The position numbers and the translations under genes are program-made. Below, in pieces: positions 12,140 through 24,732 of a DNA stretch of 64,000 nucleotides (the stretch's first letter is position 1; each line of letters opens with the position of its first letter). Source of the stretch: Saturnia japonica (lineage: Eukaryota; Arthropoda; Insecta; Lepidoptera; Saturniidae). The notes below the pieces were generated by a model. It did no database searches, was not told the DNA's origin, and worked only from the letters and a program-made list of their open reading frames with translations. The stretch spans positions 15,686,001-15,750,000 of the forward strand of contig CM065323.1 of NCBI GenBank assembly GCA_033032175.1. The letters are read 5' to 3'.

Positions 12140-12560
12140 CTTCTTCTTCCTCTTCCTAACTTGGCAACCGGTCCTTTCTAATGAAGACCATTACTGCCAT
12201 TGTCGAGTGAATTATATTGTCAAGTGTTATGACGACTCAGTAACCTAACAAGATGGTGGCTCCCTTGTTAGAACTTTCTAGGGAATTTTTGTGGGATCTC
12301 GGAATGAATGCTTTCAGCTTATATTTATAATCCACCTCACTTATGCACAAAACCAAACTATATCACGCAAAACGCCACCAATATTACATAATATAGGGTC
12401 AAAAACCTAAGTAAATGAATTAAAAATAACAACCATAACATGTCACTTCAAGATCCCGCCAAAAACCTCAAATGCCCTTGTCGATTAAAACGACCAGACA
12501 GCCCCATATATCGATTTAACGTTCAAGCAATGCCACTGTCGATTAAAACAACCAGGCAGA
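12140..12560 (+). repeat. Unclassified dispersed repeat with short internal duplication
   Basis: 12140-12330 is related in inverted orientation to 2815-3035. 12470-12560 carries two copies of a ~65-bp unit (TGTCGATTAAAACGACCAG...CATATCGATTTAA and CTGTCGATTAAAACAACCAG...CATCGATTTAA). The phrase CGCCAAAAACCTCAAA recurs at 17280-17296. Confidence 0.45.
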
Positions 12561-12884
12561 GCCCCAACATCGATTTAAGATCGATTCAATTGACATTTAG
12601 TTATTTTTTCCAAAGTGTTATTGTTTAAATTCGTTTTCTGGGATTATTAAGAAAAGCAATCTTGGTCTTAAATTAATTATAATATTTCCAACGATTACAT
12701 TGCGATGAAAAAGATAAAGAAGAAAATATATATTGTGACATGACAATGTCTAAAATTAAAAATAAATCAATGATAACTAAAGAGGTTTCTTCCGATGCTT
12801 AAACAGTTATCGTTGTGAATCTCCGTCTTTATTGCGGTAACAATAATGCGTTACTTGACCTTACACCTGCGCGGTTACCTACTA

Positions 12885-13135
12885 GTTTTGCGTGGCGTTT
12901 TACTGAAAATCAGTAACAGTATTACAACTGTATGGCCCTATTTTATTTTGTGAATGGCAGCCTGTAATAAAATATTTTGACTCTTATTTTTGCGTGGCTC
13001 TTTACTTTACTTATTGCGTGGACTATATTTTTATAATTATGTTATTTACATACGCAGTCCCTTAAAATTGTTGCTTAATTAATCTGCGTGGCCCTTTGTT
13101 ATTTACTCATTGCGTGGCCTTTTAGTACACCTTTA
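12885..13135 (+). repeat. Irregular array of a TGCGTGGC motif
   Basis: GCGTGG followed by a T-rich CTTT/GTTTTACT stretch recurs five times, near 12890, 12992, 13017, 13086 and 13112, at uneven spacing. It is probably a degenerate short tandem repeat. Confidence 0.35.
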
Positions 13136-13930
13136 TTATACGATGATTCTCTCAATATATATAGTGCAAGCATGCGAATTGATAAGTACCCAATTTAAAT
13201 ATTGTAATGTAATTAATTGTTATTCGTAATAAAATAATAAAAGTAAACGAACGCAATACACATATTTTGTATCGCGTCAGAACCTTATTGAATTATTCAA
13301 ACTGTCATTATTTAAAGCCATATTTAATAACTGTATTCCAACAACAAAACAAAATTGAAAATGTGGGTAGGAACGAAATCTTTAAGCGAGCTGTAATATG
13401 TTAATCGATATTATGCAATTGTATTGATTATTATGAAATTATGAATTGTACATATAAATATATAATAATAAATAATGAACTTTTAGCTGGGTAAAATATG
13501 TAATAATAATAATAAATAATTAACGTTTAGGTGGGTATTCCTGATGATGTCAACCATAAAGAACACATCATATGGTAAACTGTTCATTAATTGTGGGTAG
13601 GTACCGTTAGGTTGCATAAGTGCACGATACATACATTTGTAGTATACATATAACCATAGTTTTGTGTGATCTCATTTTCTTTCCATCTACTACGATGCAT
13701 GATCCTTAGCAATGAAGGATAGTAGTATAATTTGCTTAACAGTAACAACTGCTTATATATTGACTCGGTTCATAAGTAGTTTTGATTTAAGTTACCTAAC
13801 TCATTTGTATAATGAGTGTTTAATTACTTAAAAGAATATTTATATAAACAGAAACAACTGTCAGGCAATAAACAATAATTAATTGTTCTCTACTCTTTTT
13901 TTGTAGGTTTTCACTTTTATCCTCGTCGCC

Positions 13931-14024
13931 AATTGTACTGTTTTTGGAGCCAATAAAACACCCACTTTCGACACTGAGATAGTATTATATGCGTAAACAG
14001 TGTGCTTAGTGTGAGTTTTTCAAT
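13931..14024 (-). repeat. Dispersed repeat family
   Basis: 13931-13996 pairs with 10726-10793 in inverted orientation. 14001-14020 (TGTGCTTAGTGTGAGTTTTT) pairs with 15404-15425 in inverted orientation and recurs at 27036-27057. It may be one end of a foldback element reaching 15425. Confidence 0.45.
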
Positions 14025-15399
14025 TAATTGTAGTTTACGTAACTTTTTCGTCAGCGTTAGAAACGCCAAACTGTCCGGCAAGGCTAATTTCGCGAGTACG
14101 AGTTCCTTCACTGCATACTGTCAGAAACTGTTTATACGCATAAACATGAGTTATTATTTCAATTCTTATGTTGGCTACTCTGTAGCGTGTATGAATATTC
14201 GACTAAGTTGAAAAACCGACTTCAACAGTATTCACGTATTGGGTAGATGAATACTGAATTTGGTTGAGTATTAGATAGCCATGTCTAATTTTTTTTACTT
14301 TGTCGATGTGTTTTGTAGAGATAAATATATTAAATAATGAAGACAAGCATATAGCAACTTGATATAATGATGACTTTTATGGAGTATTTTTTTATTTGGA
14401 TAACTTTATAATAATTAGGCTAAATATTAAATTTCGCGATGTGGAAACATAGTTTTTGAATTATTTTTTAATAGTCTTTTTTTTTTTAATATGTCAATAC
14501 ATAATTATATATCAGTTCTAAACAGTTGTAATAAAATGAATACAGGTATAAATGTTTATGTATGTTATTTTCGTAAATTATTTTGTATTATTAATAGATA
14601 AACCATTGCTTATTATTTCTATAGATATAAAATTTATTTAGATTAAATTTAAAATGTCGTTTATTTTTCTTTACGTGTTGTTGTTAATTTTTGAACAATT
14701 ATTTTTTGGTTTACGTCTTACGACTGTTTTCGATAAATATAAATACGATTTCAATATTATGTGCCGTTTTAAGTGTTACATATAATTTTAATATAATTAT
14801 AATTATCATATAAATAAAATATATAAGTAAGTATATAATATAATAATATAATTATAACTATAATTTAGCAGTAAAATTGTTTAAGTTAGGTTTGAACTGT
14901 AATCACAAATAATATAATATAATATAGAACAGCTTGTGCAAAGATATCTATTCCTAAACCATGTATCCGAGAGTTCATTAATTGCATCAAATATTCTCGT
15001 ATTTTTTTTAATATTTAGTGCGTTCCTCTTGAGCACGGGCAAAAGAAAGAAGCCTCCAAGAAAAATAAAGTCTCCGAGTGACCTTTTCATACATTTTAAT
15101 TAATCAGTATAACAACTTATGGCCTCTCTCACTACAAAAACCCAAGTGAATGACTGTACTATCACGTTAGCGTCTGTTTATTATTCGAACTGTCAAAATG
15201 TGTCCAACTTGTAACTCACACTCGCAATATCATTGCCATACATATGCAGACGTCAACTGCGTAGTAAGTGGTTCGTTCGTCGCTAACTATTTAGTAAACA
15301 ACAAATCTTGCACTCGCATATTATTTTTCGTAAACTATCCCCAAATGCGTTGTTCGTTTCTCCATACAAATGTCACGTTAACGCAAACGTGATATTGAT
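14025..15399. other. No gene recognised; possible interior of a foldback element
   Basis: Very AT-rich (14300-14900 is almost all A/T). It is flanked by the inverted AGTGTGAGTTTTT motifs at 14008 and 15404. No coding frame is supported. Confidence 0.3.
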
Positions 15400-15493
15400 A
15401 GTTAAAAACTCACACTAGGCACACAGAACACGTTCGTACTTGCCTACTGTCGGTAAACGCTAATGTGTCTTGCGCATACGCATACACTACAGG
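15400..15493 (-). repeat. Dispersed repeat family
   Basis: On the minus strand this reads GTATGCGCAAGACACATTAG, TTACCGACAGTAGGC, ACGTGTTCTGTGTGCC and TAGTGTGAGTTTTT. It matches 10651-10724 and the motif at 14001. Confidence 0.5.
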
Positions 15494-15831
15494 GTATATC
15501 ATTTTTGATTGAAAGAGCGATAAGGATACGTCTGCTCCAGACATTTGAACCGCTATTTAATTGTCTAAATGATAGTTATCTCTTTCATTTACGCTCTTTT
15601 TGTATAGTTTGCGGTACTCATTAGTTCAACTGTTAAAATAGACAGCCGTGCGACTAGATTTTCGACGTCAAATACAGTGAAGGTAACAATATAACAATAT
15701 CTTTTTATAGAATGTCATTGACTAAAAATAAATATTTCTTAAAGTCACCAAAACTTCCAAAAAACATTCTGGATACAAGGGATTAAATAAATAACACCAC
15801 AAAATAATGGTTCTTTTAATTTATCATAATA

Positions 15832-16356
15832 CTAGCTGTACCCGTAGCTTCGCTGACGTGGAGTACAGAATGCCTGCACGAATCTTGCTCCCCCACTCCC
15901 GGCTATTTTAAAGACAAAAATGCTTATTGTGGGTGTTCCTTAGAAGATAGATGTATACTCTCCCGGACTTTTTTGCAGATCGTTTTAACGCCTATGATTA
16001 TGTAGTACACTAATTTGCTATATCTCATATGGTTTACTCAGTATAAGCCATTTAAGCGCCCGAATTCATTCACCATGACCAGTTTTTTTTTTATTTGTGC
16101 GGACCCTATTTATTTTTCTAAAATAAAAGTAGCCTAAGTTACTCCCTATATCATCAGCTATCTATCAGTGAAAGTCCCGTCAAAATCGGTCCAACCGTTT
16201 CGGAGATTACCCGGAACAAACCGACAGACAGACAGAGAAAATTTTTAAAAATGGGCTTTTTGTTATAGGTATCGTGTATACTTTCATATGCATTTAGTAA
16301 AAAAACTGTTATTTTGACATTACAAACAGACACTTCAATTTTATTAATTGTATAGA
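15832..16356 (-). mobile_element. Non-autonomous Helitron-like element, complete ends
   Basis: On the minus strand it runs from TCTATACAATTAATAAAATT (16356) to ACAGCTAG-type end CTAG (15832) and is flanked by A and T. The body is the same as at 22379-22889. This type of element (Lep1-like) is widespread in Lepidoptera; the name is an inference. Confidence 0.72.
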
Positions 16357-18715
16357 TAGATAGTAGATATCCTAATATTCTAATTATTACAAATGTAAAT
16401 TTTGTATGTTTGTGGGTACGTGTCAATCACGCATACAGTTTATAATCTAGATTAACATAGGAAACTTTTTGTCTCGTTAAAGACCCAATTCTAAAATTCA
16501 CGCAGACGAAGTCACGGGCCAGTAGTTAATTCTTATTAAAAACTGTTGCAACTTTTTTATAAGTAAATCAACGGGAAAATGCTATCTGTGATTAAAAATA
16601 ATTCTAGTTCGACCAGTTTTCATTTTAATTTTACAATGAGAACACCACGAAAACAATGGGCTCTTTGTTTTCACGTAGATTTTTTTTATCTGTACGTAAT
16701 GAGTCTCAGTTGGAAATCGTTCAGTTTCTTTAGAAATACGTATTTTCAGTACAAGGAAACGTGCTTTGTTTTTTTTTTTTTTTTTCAAAGTAATTTTCTT
16801 TATGCGCACATATTTAACGTAGCTGACTTTTCTTAATATATTGAAATATCGCTCTTATGGAGTCAGAGCATAAACAATAGGAGACCGGGTAGTATCATCT
16901 TTTACAAGAACGAATAAGAACGATCATAATTTTTATATTTATCTGCCATGTAACTGAGATAAGTATTACTTCTCTCGAGTTACTGAAGAGTTGTAACGTT
17001 TAAATACTAGATGGCGCTATAATAAAAATGCTATTATTTTTGTTTTATAATTTATAACGCCACTGAATACAAGTTCTTATTAATAACCCGACTTTTTAAT
17101 ATTTTCTAATCATTAAACACCATTCTACCAAAAAGGTGACACTCTTTTTAGAGCTTTTCAGTTAAATTTTGTGACATCTCAGAATATTATTTCTTATTCA
17201 GTTCACTTGTGCATAATATTCAAAGTATATTACACAAATACGATAAAAGGGGTTTCTGAATAAATATGTTTAAAACTCCGCCAAAAAACCTCAAAAATAG
17301 CATTATCGTGTTTGTGTAAATCTAACGTGTAAAATCGAAAAGGAGATAATTTTCAGTAACGAAATTAACAAATTACACGCATAGCATGAATATAAGAGCA
17401 AGTAAACTAACTAAAGGGAATGTTTAAAGTTTATTTCCGTAATACAATCTTAAACAAGCCATCTCTTAGTGTTTTCTGTTTGTACGGCCCTACTCTCGGC
17501 GCATACACAAGTACTAGTTTTGTAAGGTATCGTCCATAGCAACGAGTAAAACGATTTAGAGTGTCAGAATACAAATTCCGGTCCCAGTCAGTTCCTATTA
17601 CAAATATACCCAATAGGTAACACTTGTCTACTATTAACGAAAAGCATATGCTTACGTTATACACTGTATTTTGTCCTGAAAAGAGTTTGATTATATTCTT
17701 TGAAGTGAAACCTTCTATAGGCACGTTGTGCGATTTTGTAAGGGGTAAAACTTAGAGTTCGCGTCATCTCATCTCACCAACACCGAATTGTAACAGTATA
17801 TCTGATTGTTAAATTATACATTACCTGTTTACTTGGAAGATTCAAAGTTAACTCCCTTAAAAACGAGCAATGTATGATGGAAATTAAAGGACTCATAAAA
17901 TCGTTCTTGGGAGATCGCGATCGTAATAGAGAGTCAAAGTTTGAGTAAAACGGAACATTATTTCAGTATAACAGAGCGTGTCAGTATATCGCATGCGTTA
18001 ACTATGGTCACTTGCATGTTAATCATTGCATGGAGTCCCAATAAATGAGAAAATCAAGATTGATTTTAATAATTTCAATTCACAAAATATGAAATTTTAA
18101 TTACTCATACTATAATTATTAATAAATTAAATTAATAAAAAGGAAACAAAAATACAGTCTGCAACAATAACACTTAGATTAAAAAAAACTTATTTTTCAC
18201 TTTTAATTTAATTTCCAGATGTCGTATTTAAATAAAATTCCCATGTCACTAACACAATTAAGACGAATCTAATGACAACTCATATACTAAAATCCATCAA
18301 GCCGTTTAGGTTACAGAGCGGGCCAAAGAAATAGACTTACATACTCTCGAATACATAATCCTCCTTTTTCGTAGTCGGGTAAAAAAATACACAGTTATTC
18401 CAGAGATTTAAGGTTTCACTTCTGTCGGTGGTCTCCATGATTGCCTTTTTTTTTTAATAGTATCACTGCACACTGACTGCTCATTACAGCTGAAAAACAC
18501 CAGCGAAAACCGACAGATTTGCAATCCATTGCCGGTTAGCACTATCACGCCGGCCTGCAAGCCTCTCAGCAACTCTGTATTTATTTATTTATTTGTTACA
18601 TATCACTTCACATCACATTTAAAATTATATATACATTTGTATATTTAGCAATCAAGTTACGAAGCAATTATTATTGCTATGAACTTATGCGCGTCACGAA
18701 TTATCACATTAAAAA
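16357..18715. other. No gene recognised
   Basis: Mostly unique AT-rich sequence. 17090-17310 is a weak relative of the 12140-12330 repeat. An open stretch at 17431-17724 (minus, 97 codons) has no recognisable motif, so I do not call it a gene. Confidence 0.35.
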
Positions 18716-18960
18716 ATGTTTTGTCTGTCTGTCTGTTTGTGTGACCGGATTTAACTCAAAAACGGCTTGACTGATTCTTATGGTTTTTTTATACGGTTTG
18801 CTTATGTCATTGGTCAATTGATAGGGTATAAGAAATTTAAATATTACTTTAACGTCTTTCCTGTGTCATTCGCGGAAGAACTCAGAACAAGAATTATAAA
18901 CGCAGCAAATGCGATGCGGAATAATTTGACTACTTCGGTAGTTAACTTATAACTCAGAAA
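18716..18960 (+). repeat. Unclassified dispersed repeat with a short coding-like remnant
   Basis: It opens with TGTCTGTCTGTCTGTTTG and CTCAAAAACGGCTTGACTGA, a type of sequence common in insect repeats. It then has an open frame containing E-E-L-R-T-R-I-I-N-A-A-N-A-M-R-N-N, which resembles the C-terminal helix of some DDE transposases. Decayed; family uncertain. Confidence 0.3.
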
Positions 18961-19559
18961 AAGAATGCGCCTTTGCGTACGCCTTAAGGGAAGTCACTCC
19001 GTGCAAGAACTTTAATTAGGCTAAATTACAAAATGTCTTCATTGTTAATTGTTATTACTACTAAACTGTTGATTCTAAATTTTATTTTAAATTTGTATTT
19101 TTCGTTTTATTTACATTGGGTATTGTTTTTAATTTATTGTATGGAAATTTTAAAGAACGACCTTAATCTTTTTTCAGTTTCTTTGAAATAAGTTCCTAAT
19201 TGGTATGCATTGTTGGAGAGCTAAGAAAACGGTTATATTTTTAAAATAATCTTCAAGCCAAGTTTCAAAGTATTTTATTATTTTTTATTTTTTTAGGTAT
19301 TTAGTGAAAAAGATGTCATATGAATATTAAAATAATATTGTTTTTCATCTCGCATTTCTAAATTTGGACCGATAATTGTTGTTTTAATATTGATAAAAAT
19401 TACCAGTGTTTAATGGTTTTTATAAACCAAAAGAAAAAATTAGATTTAAATTGATACTTTTTTTAAATACATTTTTGGTGTTGCATTTTTGACTTCGCTT
19501 GAAAAAATTTAAAAATCATGATAACTAAGAAATGGTTCACTTTTGCATAATGCATATAG

Positions 19560-19930
19560 GGGTTAAAATTATCGCAAATAGTCACGCCTATCACTTCCGT
19601 ATAAGTGATAGGCTATGAGAATTTTCAATAACACTTTTAGAGATCGTAAAAAAAAAGAAATCCAATAATTTAAAATTTCTAAATTAATAAAATTTGAAAT
19701 GCTCAACTGATTTCGATTAAATTTTGTATACAGTAAGTCTAGAAGTAATTAGATAATTAATAGGCCATAACCATTGTCAATATTACTTCTAGATATCGTA
19801 AAAAAATATGTACATATAATTAAATTTACATCAATTCACAACCGATTCTGATAAAGTTTTGTAGACGGGAAGCATACATCATACCATAATTGAGAGGCTA
19901 TAAGAATCATCAATAATACATTAGAATTCG
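19560..19930 (+). repeat. Degenerate ~150-bp tandem repeat, about 2.5 copies
   Basis: A GAGGCTATAAGAAT...CAATAATAC...TAGA-x-x-TCGTA module recurs near 19606, 19759 and 19905, each followed by an A-run. Intervening blocks also align (GATTCTGATAAAGTTTTGTA versus GATTTCGATTAAATTTTGTA). Confidence 0.5.
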
Positions 19931-20537
19931 TAGAATATAATAATAGTTTTTTAATCATTATATTAATACCTGAAGCAAAAACTTTCTAACCCTTTCTAAA
20001 CGTATTTTGCGTGTATGGAAGACTGTTAGATTTGGCAAGGTTAAACTTTATATGGATAAGGAGCGCAGAAAACTAAAACTTCTCTATAACATCTGTTGCT
20101 AATATATCGCTGATCAAATTTCGATCATCGGGCGACCGCTAGGAAAAAAGAATCCGCTACCGCTTGTTAATAAATTCACAGCTGAAACACAAACGTTTAC
20201 CAACGTTGTTTTCCAATTTACTATAAAAACTCCCCTTCAGACGTTCTAAGTTTTTAGTAAATGTTTACAGTTTGCACGTATTTTATTATTTAAACATGTA
20301 GTAATCATATATTTTTATTGTAAATTTTATTAAATATAGTTTTAAAGAAACACAAGCTTATATAAGTTATCAACATTTTGTTTCTAGTACCTGGTATGCG
20401 ACTTTTTTTTCGTGGGGTCGTTTAAACCTTTTGATTCAAAGCATGTTAATAGTAACAGACAGACATAATGACATTATATAGCACTGCTATAGTTTCTCTA
20501 TAAGATAACAATTCCGTATTAAGTACTTATAATTATG

Positions 20538-20765
20538 CTAGCGATGTGCCCGCGGCTCCGCACGCGTTTGTTAAAACGCAGTAGTTATTTACATCCCGTA
20601 ATTTGTCAATAATTGAGATAAAAACAATCCTATATTTTAAGTTCGGTTAAATTACAGATAGTTACGAAATTTGATCATAATCGGATCAGTAGTTTCGGAG
20701 TTTATCCCGAACATGCATCGTGACATGAAATAGTAATGAATTATATACATCAAACCTTCATCATG
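20538..20765 (-). mobile_element. Possible Helitron-like fragment
   Basis: On the minus strand it ends GGAGCCGCGGGCACATCGCTAG, like the GC-rich tails of the other copies. The body keeps only the GATCATAATCGGATCAG block. The 5' end is not found. Confidence 0.35.
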
Positions 20766-21114
20766 AATCACTCCGTCCATTTGAAAATCCGTTCTGTAGC
20801 TTTTATGTGTACCGCGTTCAGACAGACAGACAGACAGACGCGGCGTGGGGACAAAGGGTTACATATGTTTATAGCAAAAAAAATTTAAGACACTATCTTA
20901 GAATACTGTTCTTAAGTTGTACTGATAAGCAACGCGTAGTGTTTACAAAATGGTGGAAATTATAATTTTATCGGACACCTACTTAGATCGAGTTTCAAGG
21001 AAATTATATGAAACCCAATTTAAATAGACGCTACAATAGTTAGTGCAAAAGGAATTGAACCTTTAACTTTTATGAATCTACTCAATCGCTCTAAATCATC
21101 GAAATCTGATATGT

Positions 21115-21485
21115 CTATGTAACTTGTAACCTATGTAGAAAGAAGCATTTTGGAATATGGTAGCGTATTATGGACCGCCATGTATAAAAAACACAAAATT
21201 CGAATTGAAAGACTCCAGGAAAGGTTTGTGAACCATTTAGCTTATGCATCAAATAGGAGTAAACACAAACTTTCCTACGGGGATAACATAGTTTTTTTAA
21301 GATGTAATCTCTAATTACTCGCTTGTGTTCTTGTACAAACTCATAAGTACATGGCATAATTAAATATCCGCAATTTTTACAAATATGATATCCCAGGGAC
21401 CCTATAAACTTACTCAAAACGGCAGCCATAAGAACTAATATCGGGTATAGACTGTCCACATTATATAACAAAATATTTGAGCGAC
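21115..21485 (+). pseudogene. Non-LTR retrotransposon C-terminal fragment
   Basis: The plus strand gives R-S-I-L-E-Y-G-S-V-L-W-T, then I-E-R-L-Q-E-R-F-V-N-H-L-A-Y, the typical post-catalytic segment of insect Jockey/R1-type reverse transcriptases, followed by several stops. It is a different family from the LINE at 45002. Confidence 0.6.
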
Positions 21486-21659
21486 CGAGCTTTGCCCGGT
21501 ATCTTAAAAAAAAGAAAAAATCATTATTATATTATATACAAGAATTACCTTTATTATATAAAATTCGATGTATTATCCCACGTTAATTACCTATTAACCT
21601 ATATTCGTGGTTTAGGCAGTTATGAGTATATACATATAGTAAATATAAGTAGTAGATAG

Positions 21660-22305
21660 GCACTGGAGCTACTGAAGATTTATGATCGGAAATTGTTGGT
21701 GCGTGTTAATTTGAATTTTGAATTTTTTGCCGTCTTCAATATAATATTATAATTGGTGATAGTTGGATTAACAACTGTTTCTGGTTTGAATTGTTAGGTT
21801 CGTTCATGTTTCATGGTGGGGTCTTTTTCTTGAATAGTTGTACGTTGTAAGTTTGTAAAGAATTCAACAAATTAACAGTTAATTATTACAATTGTAGGAA
21901 GTTTGGGACATTGGTGGAAGTCCAAGAAACAGACTCTCTCACATTCCTGATTCTCATATACATATCTTTTTTGGTGTATTAGTGGATTTGAGTGATTTCC
22001 TAAACGTAATAGGTACAGGGATTATAATACGCGCCACGAACTAATATATTATGATAAACGAACACAGAATAATAGGCACGCGATTCACGATCCGCGAGAC
22101 GTTTCAAAACATCAATATACACGTCGGGCTTCGTATGAAAACTGCATGGGTTAGTAGCACAGTAAGCAAGCAATGAGAACAGAATCACATTAGGTATCTA
22201 TTAATATTTCGTAATACATATATTATAGCGTTTCCTTCAGTTCCTTTTAACTAGCTGCGATTGCATACATTTTATCGTATCTATATATTTTTGAGAATTC
22301 CAAAT
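21660..22305. other. No gene recognised
   Basis: AT-rich sequence before the duplicated U2 segment. Nothing identifiable. Confidence 0.3.
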
Positions 22306-23294
22306 GTAAATATTTATTATTTTGTTTCATAATATATTTTAATACACCAAAGATTTTGACGTTAACGACAGTCCTTAATCTATACAATTAATAAATTGAA
22401 GAGTCTGTTTGTAATGTCAAAATAACAGTTTTTTTGTGCATATTATGAAAGTATTATAGGATAGCTATAACAAAAAACCCATTTTTAAAATTCTTGTCTG
22501 TCTGTTTGTTCCGGGTAATCTTCGAAACGGTTAGAACGATTTCGACGGGATTTTCACTCGTAGATAGCTGATTTTATAGGAAGTGATAAGTCACTTTATT
22601 TTAGAAAAAGAATTAGGGTTCCGCATAAATAAAAAACAACTGGTCATGGTGAATCAATTCGGGCGCTTAAAATGACTTACGCTGAGTAAACTATAAGAAA
22701 TATAGCAAATTAACGTACTAAATAATTGTAAGCATTAAAAGACCTACAAAAAAGTTTGGGAGATATACGTCTATCTTTTAAGGAACTCCTGCAATAAGCA
22801 TTATTGTATTTAAAATAGCGGGGAGCAGGGGGGCAAGATTCGCACGGGCATTCTGTAGTCCACGTGAGCGAAGTCGCGGGCACAGCTAGTTTATTAATAT
22901 GAAAGAAAATTTAATCCTTAATGTCAGTATTGGATTCCAGTATGTAGCGAATATTGAATTGGTGACTATTATTTGATTAATACCAAATAATAGGTACGGG
23001 AACCTAATATATTCCATATTAGGAATCCCAAAATATCATCCTAATAATATATAACACCTCTAGTTTGTTTATTTTTGAGTTAGTTTGTTTATTTTTGAGT
23101 AACGGGCTAACCTGTAACCATGTTGATAAGTTAATTCTGGTGGGCCGATCCCGGCGGCACTGCAATGCCGGGCCGACCCGTGACAGGAGTGGAGCGAGCC
23201 CCGAACATCCCGTCAGTTTACAAAAATCAGTTTAATATACTGGTCCCGCGATGCGGGAACTTTCAGATATTAAGCTGAAAAGAACAGATACTAC
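22306..23294. repeat. Duplicated segment, copy 1 (U2 gene plus 3' flank)
   Basis: From AAATATTTATTATTTTGTTT onward this is near-identical to 51952-52882, including the Helitron, its flanks and the 3' two thirds of U2. Both copies have the same orientation and are ~29.6 kb apart. The duplication therefore post-dates the Helitron insertion. Confidence 0.85.
22379..22889 (+). mobile_element. Non-autonomous Helitron-like element in U2 3' flank
   Basis: It begins TCTATACAATTAATAAATTG and ends GTCGCGGGCACAGCTAG before T. A short GCGA-AG-TCGC hairpin precedes the end. There is no coding capacity. Confidence 0.72.
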
Positions 23295-23327
23295 ACTTTG
23301 ATCTTAGCCAAAAGGCCGAGAAGCGAT
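23138..23327 (-). ncRNA. U2: U2 spliceosomal snRNA gene
   Basis: The minus strand from 23327 reads ATCGCTTCTCGGCCTTTTGG, the invariant U2 5' end. It continues through the GTGTAGTATC branch-point-pairing region, the stem-loop IIa/b region, the Sm site (ATTTTTG, in TGATTTTTGTAAAC), and the GC-rich stem-loops III and IV ending CCCACCAGAATT. The ~190-nt length is the normal metazoan size. U2 pairs with the intron branch point in the U2 snRNP. All functional blocks are intact, unlike the copy at 52776. I could not identify the upstream proximal sequence element with confidence. The 3' end is approximate. Confidence 0.93.
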
Positions 23328-23630
23328 AACTGGAAGTAAAATAGTATACAGAGGTCATTATTTCGATGCTAATCTTGACAGCGCAATAGAGTATTTCAGT
23401 ATGAAATTACAACGACATCTATTCTTGCAAATGTTAACTAAAATGTGCTTTAATGGCGCTGTGTCATACTGGTGAAGTGTTGAAGTGATGTAACACGTAA
23501 ATGTATAATATAAATATAATTATTAATGACCAGGTTGCAAAAAAAACGTACATAAATAATTTACCAAATTACTTAAAATGTATGTAGGTATTCGACATAT
23601 TTCAATTTTTCTATTATTAGTTAAACCGTA

Positions 23631-24060
23631 TTAAATTAACTACTACCAGAGGCGCCCCTATCGGAAAAGTAGAAATACTAAAATGGAAGATGATAAAATT
23701 AATGTTATGTAAAAAAACAAAAATGAATAGGTACTTCAAATTACTGTACTCCTATTTGTATAAACTGAAGTAAAACCAGAATAATATAACATACAATAAA
23801 TTTTATAATAAGTATAAATTATTATAAAATTCTAGTAAAAGTAAAGTAAAATACAAGATCGCCCTCTATCAAATTATCGAACATTAAATTAACTAAGACC
23901 AGAAGCGCCCCTATCGAAAAAGCAGAAGAACCAAAATGTACGATGATGATAATAAATGCTGTAAAACCAACTAAAGTTAATAGGTATTTTAAATTACTAT
24001 ACTCCTATCTGTAAAAACTGATGTAACATCACAATAATATAAAAACAATCAATTTTATCA
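23631..24060 (+). repeat. Two tandem copies of a ~253-bp unit
   Basis: TTAAATTAACTA-x-x-ACCAGA-x-GCGCCCCTATCG occurs at 23631 and 23884. Both are followed by GAT-GATAA, AATAGGTA-TT-AAATTACT and ACTCCTAT-TGTA-AAACTGA-GTAA blocks. Copies are diverged. Confidence 0.6.
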
Positions 24061-24732
24061 CGTTGTTTAGTATTAACTACAACACTAGTTTGTAACTATT
24101 ATGGGTACGACTTTCCATTGACGTCCGTCGAATTGATAGCCGGGAGAGGGGTGGGGAGGGTGGGGGGAGGGCTACTACCCCCCCTTAAAAGGAAAAGTTG
24201 CGGAAAACCCCCCTTTTTGAGTTTTTTAAATTTTTAATTCTCAGCAAATTTTCCTCATTTTATGAGTTAAAACTAATAATAAGTGTAAAAAACAAGGGGT
24301 GACCCCTTGGAGGGGAAGGGGTCCATTCGGAAGGAGTAGAACCCCCTTCATCAGCGAAAAATAGGGGAACAGATTCAGAGGGATTTTTATATCTATTTTG
24401 AGACTGCAACATCTCCAGCGCTGAGGGAAGAGTAGCCTCTACGCCCTTGCGTAACTAATTGTAGGCATCGGACGAGCCAAAGCGGCGGAGGCTGCTCTCC
24501 CTACACGCCTCCGGCTTTATAAAAACACTCTAGGGGTAAGAGAGACTCGTACCAGGTAGAGTTGGAGTCGATCAATTCAGTTCTTTGCCATAAGTTGAAC
24601 CTAACCTATTATTTTATTTGTTATCTTCCCTAATAGGTACTGTTAAAATAAAACAAATTAAATACTAATTAATAATATTTTAATCAATTTTATAACCATA
24701 TTGTATTAATTCTTGAAAAACATCTTTATGCA

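Noticed and set aside
16579..16836. 85-codon open frame on the plus strand and a 75-codon frame on the minus strand
   Set aside because: Both depend on a T-run at 16771-16785 and give low-complexity Phe or Lys strings.
17431..17724. 97-codon minus-strand open frame
   Set aside because: No motif, splice context or resemblance recognised. Length is plausible by chance in a 64-kb window.
21030..21110. tRNA-like piece (minus-strand GGTTCAATTCC near 21045-21062)
   Set aside because: A box-B-like word exists but no acceptor stem, anticodon arm or box A at the right distance.
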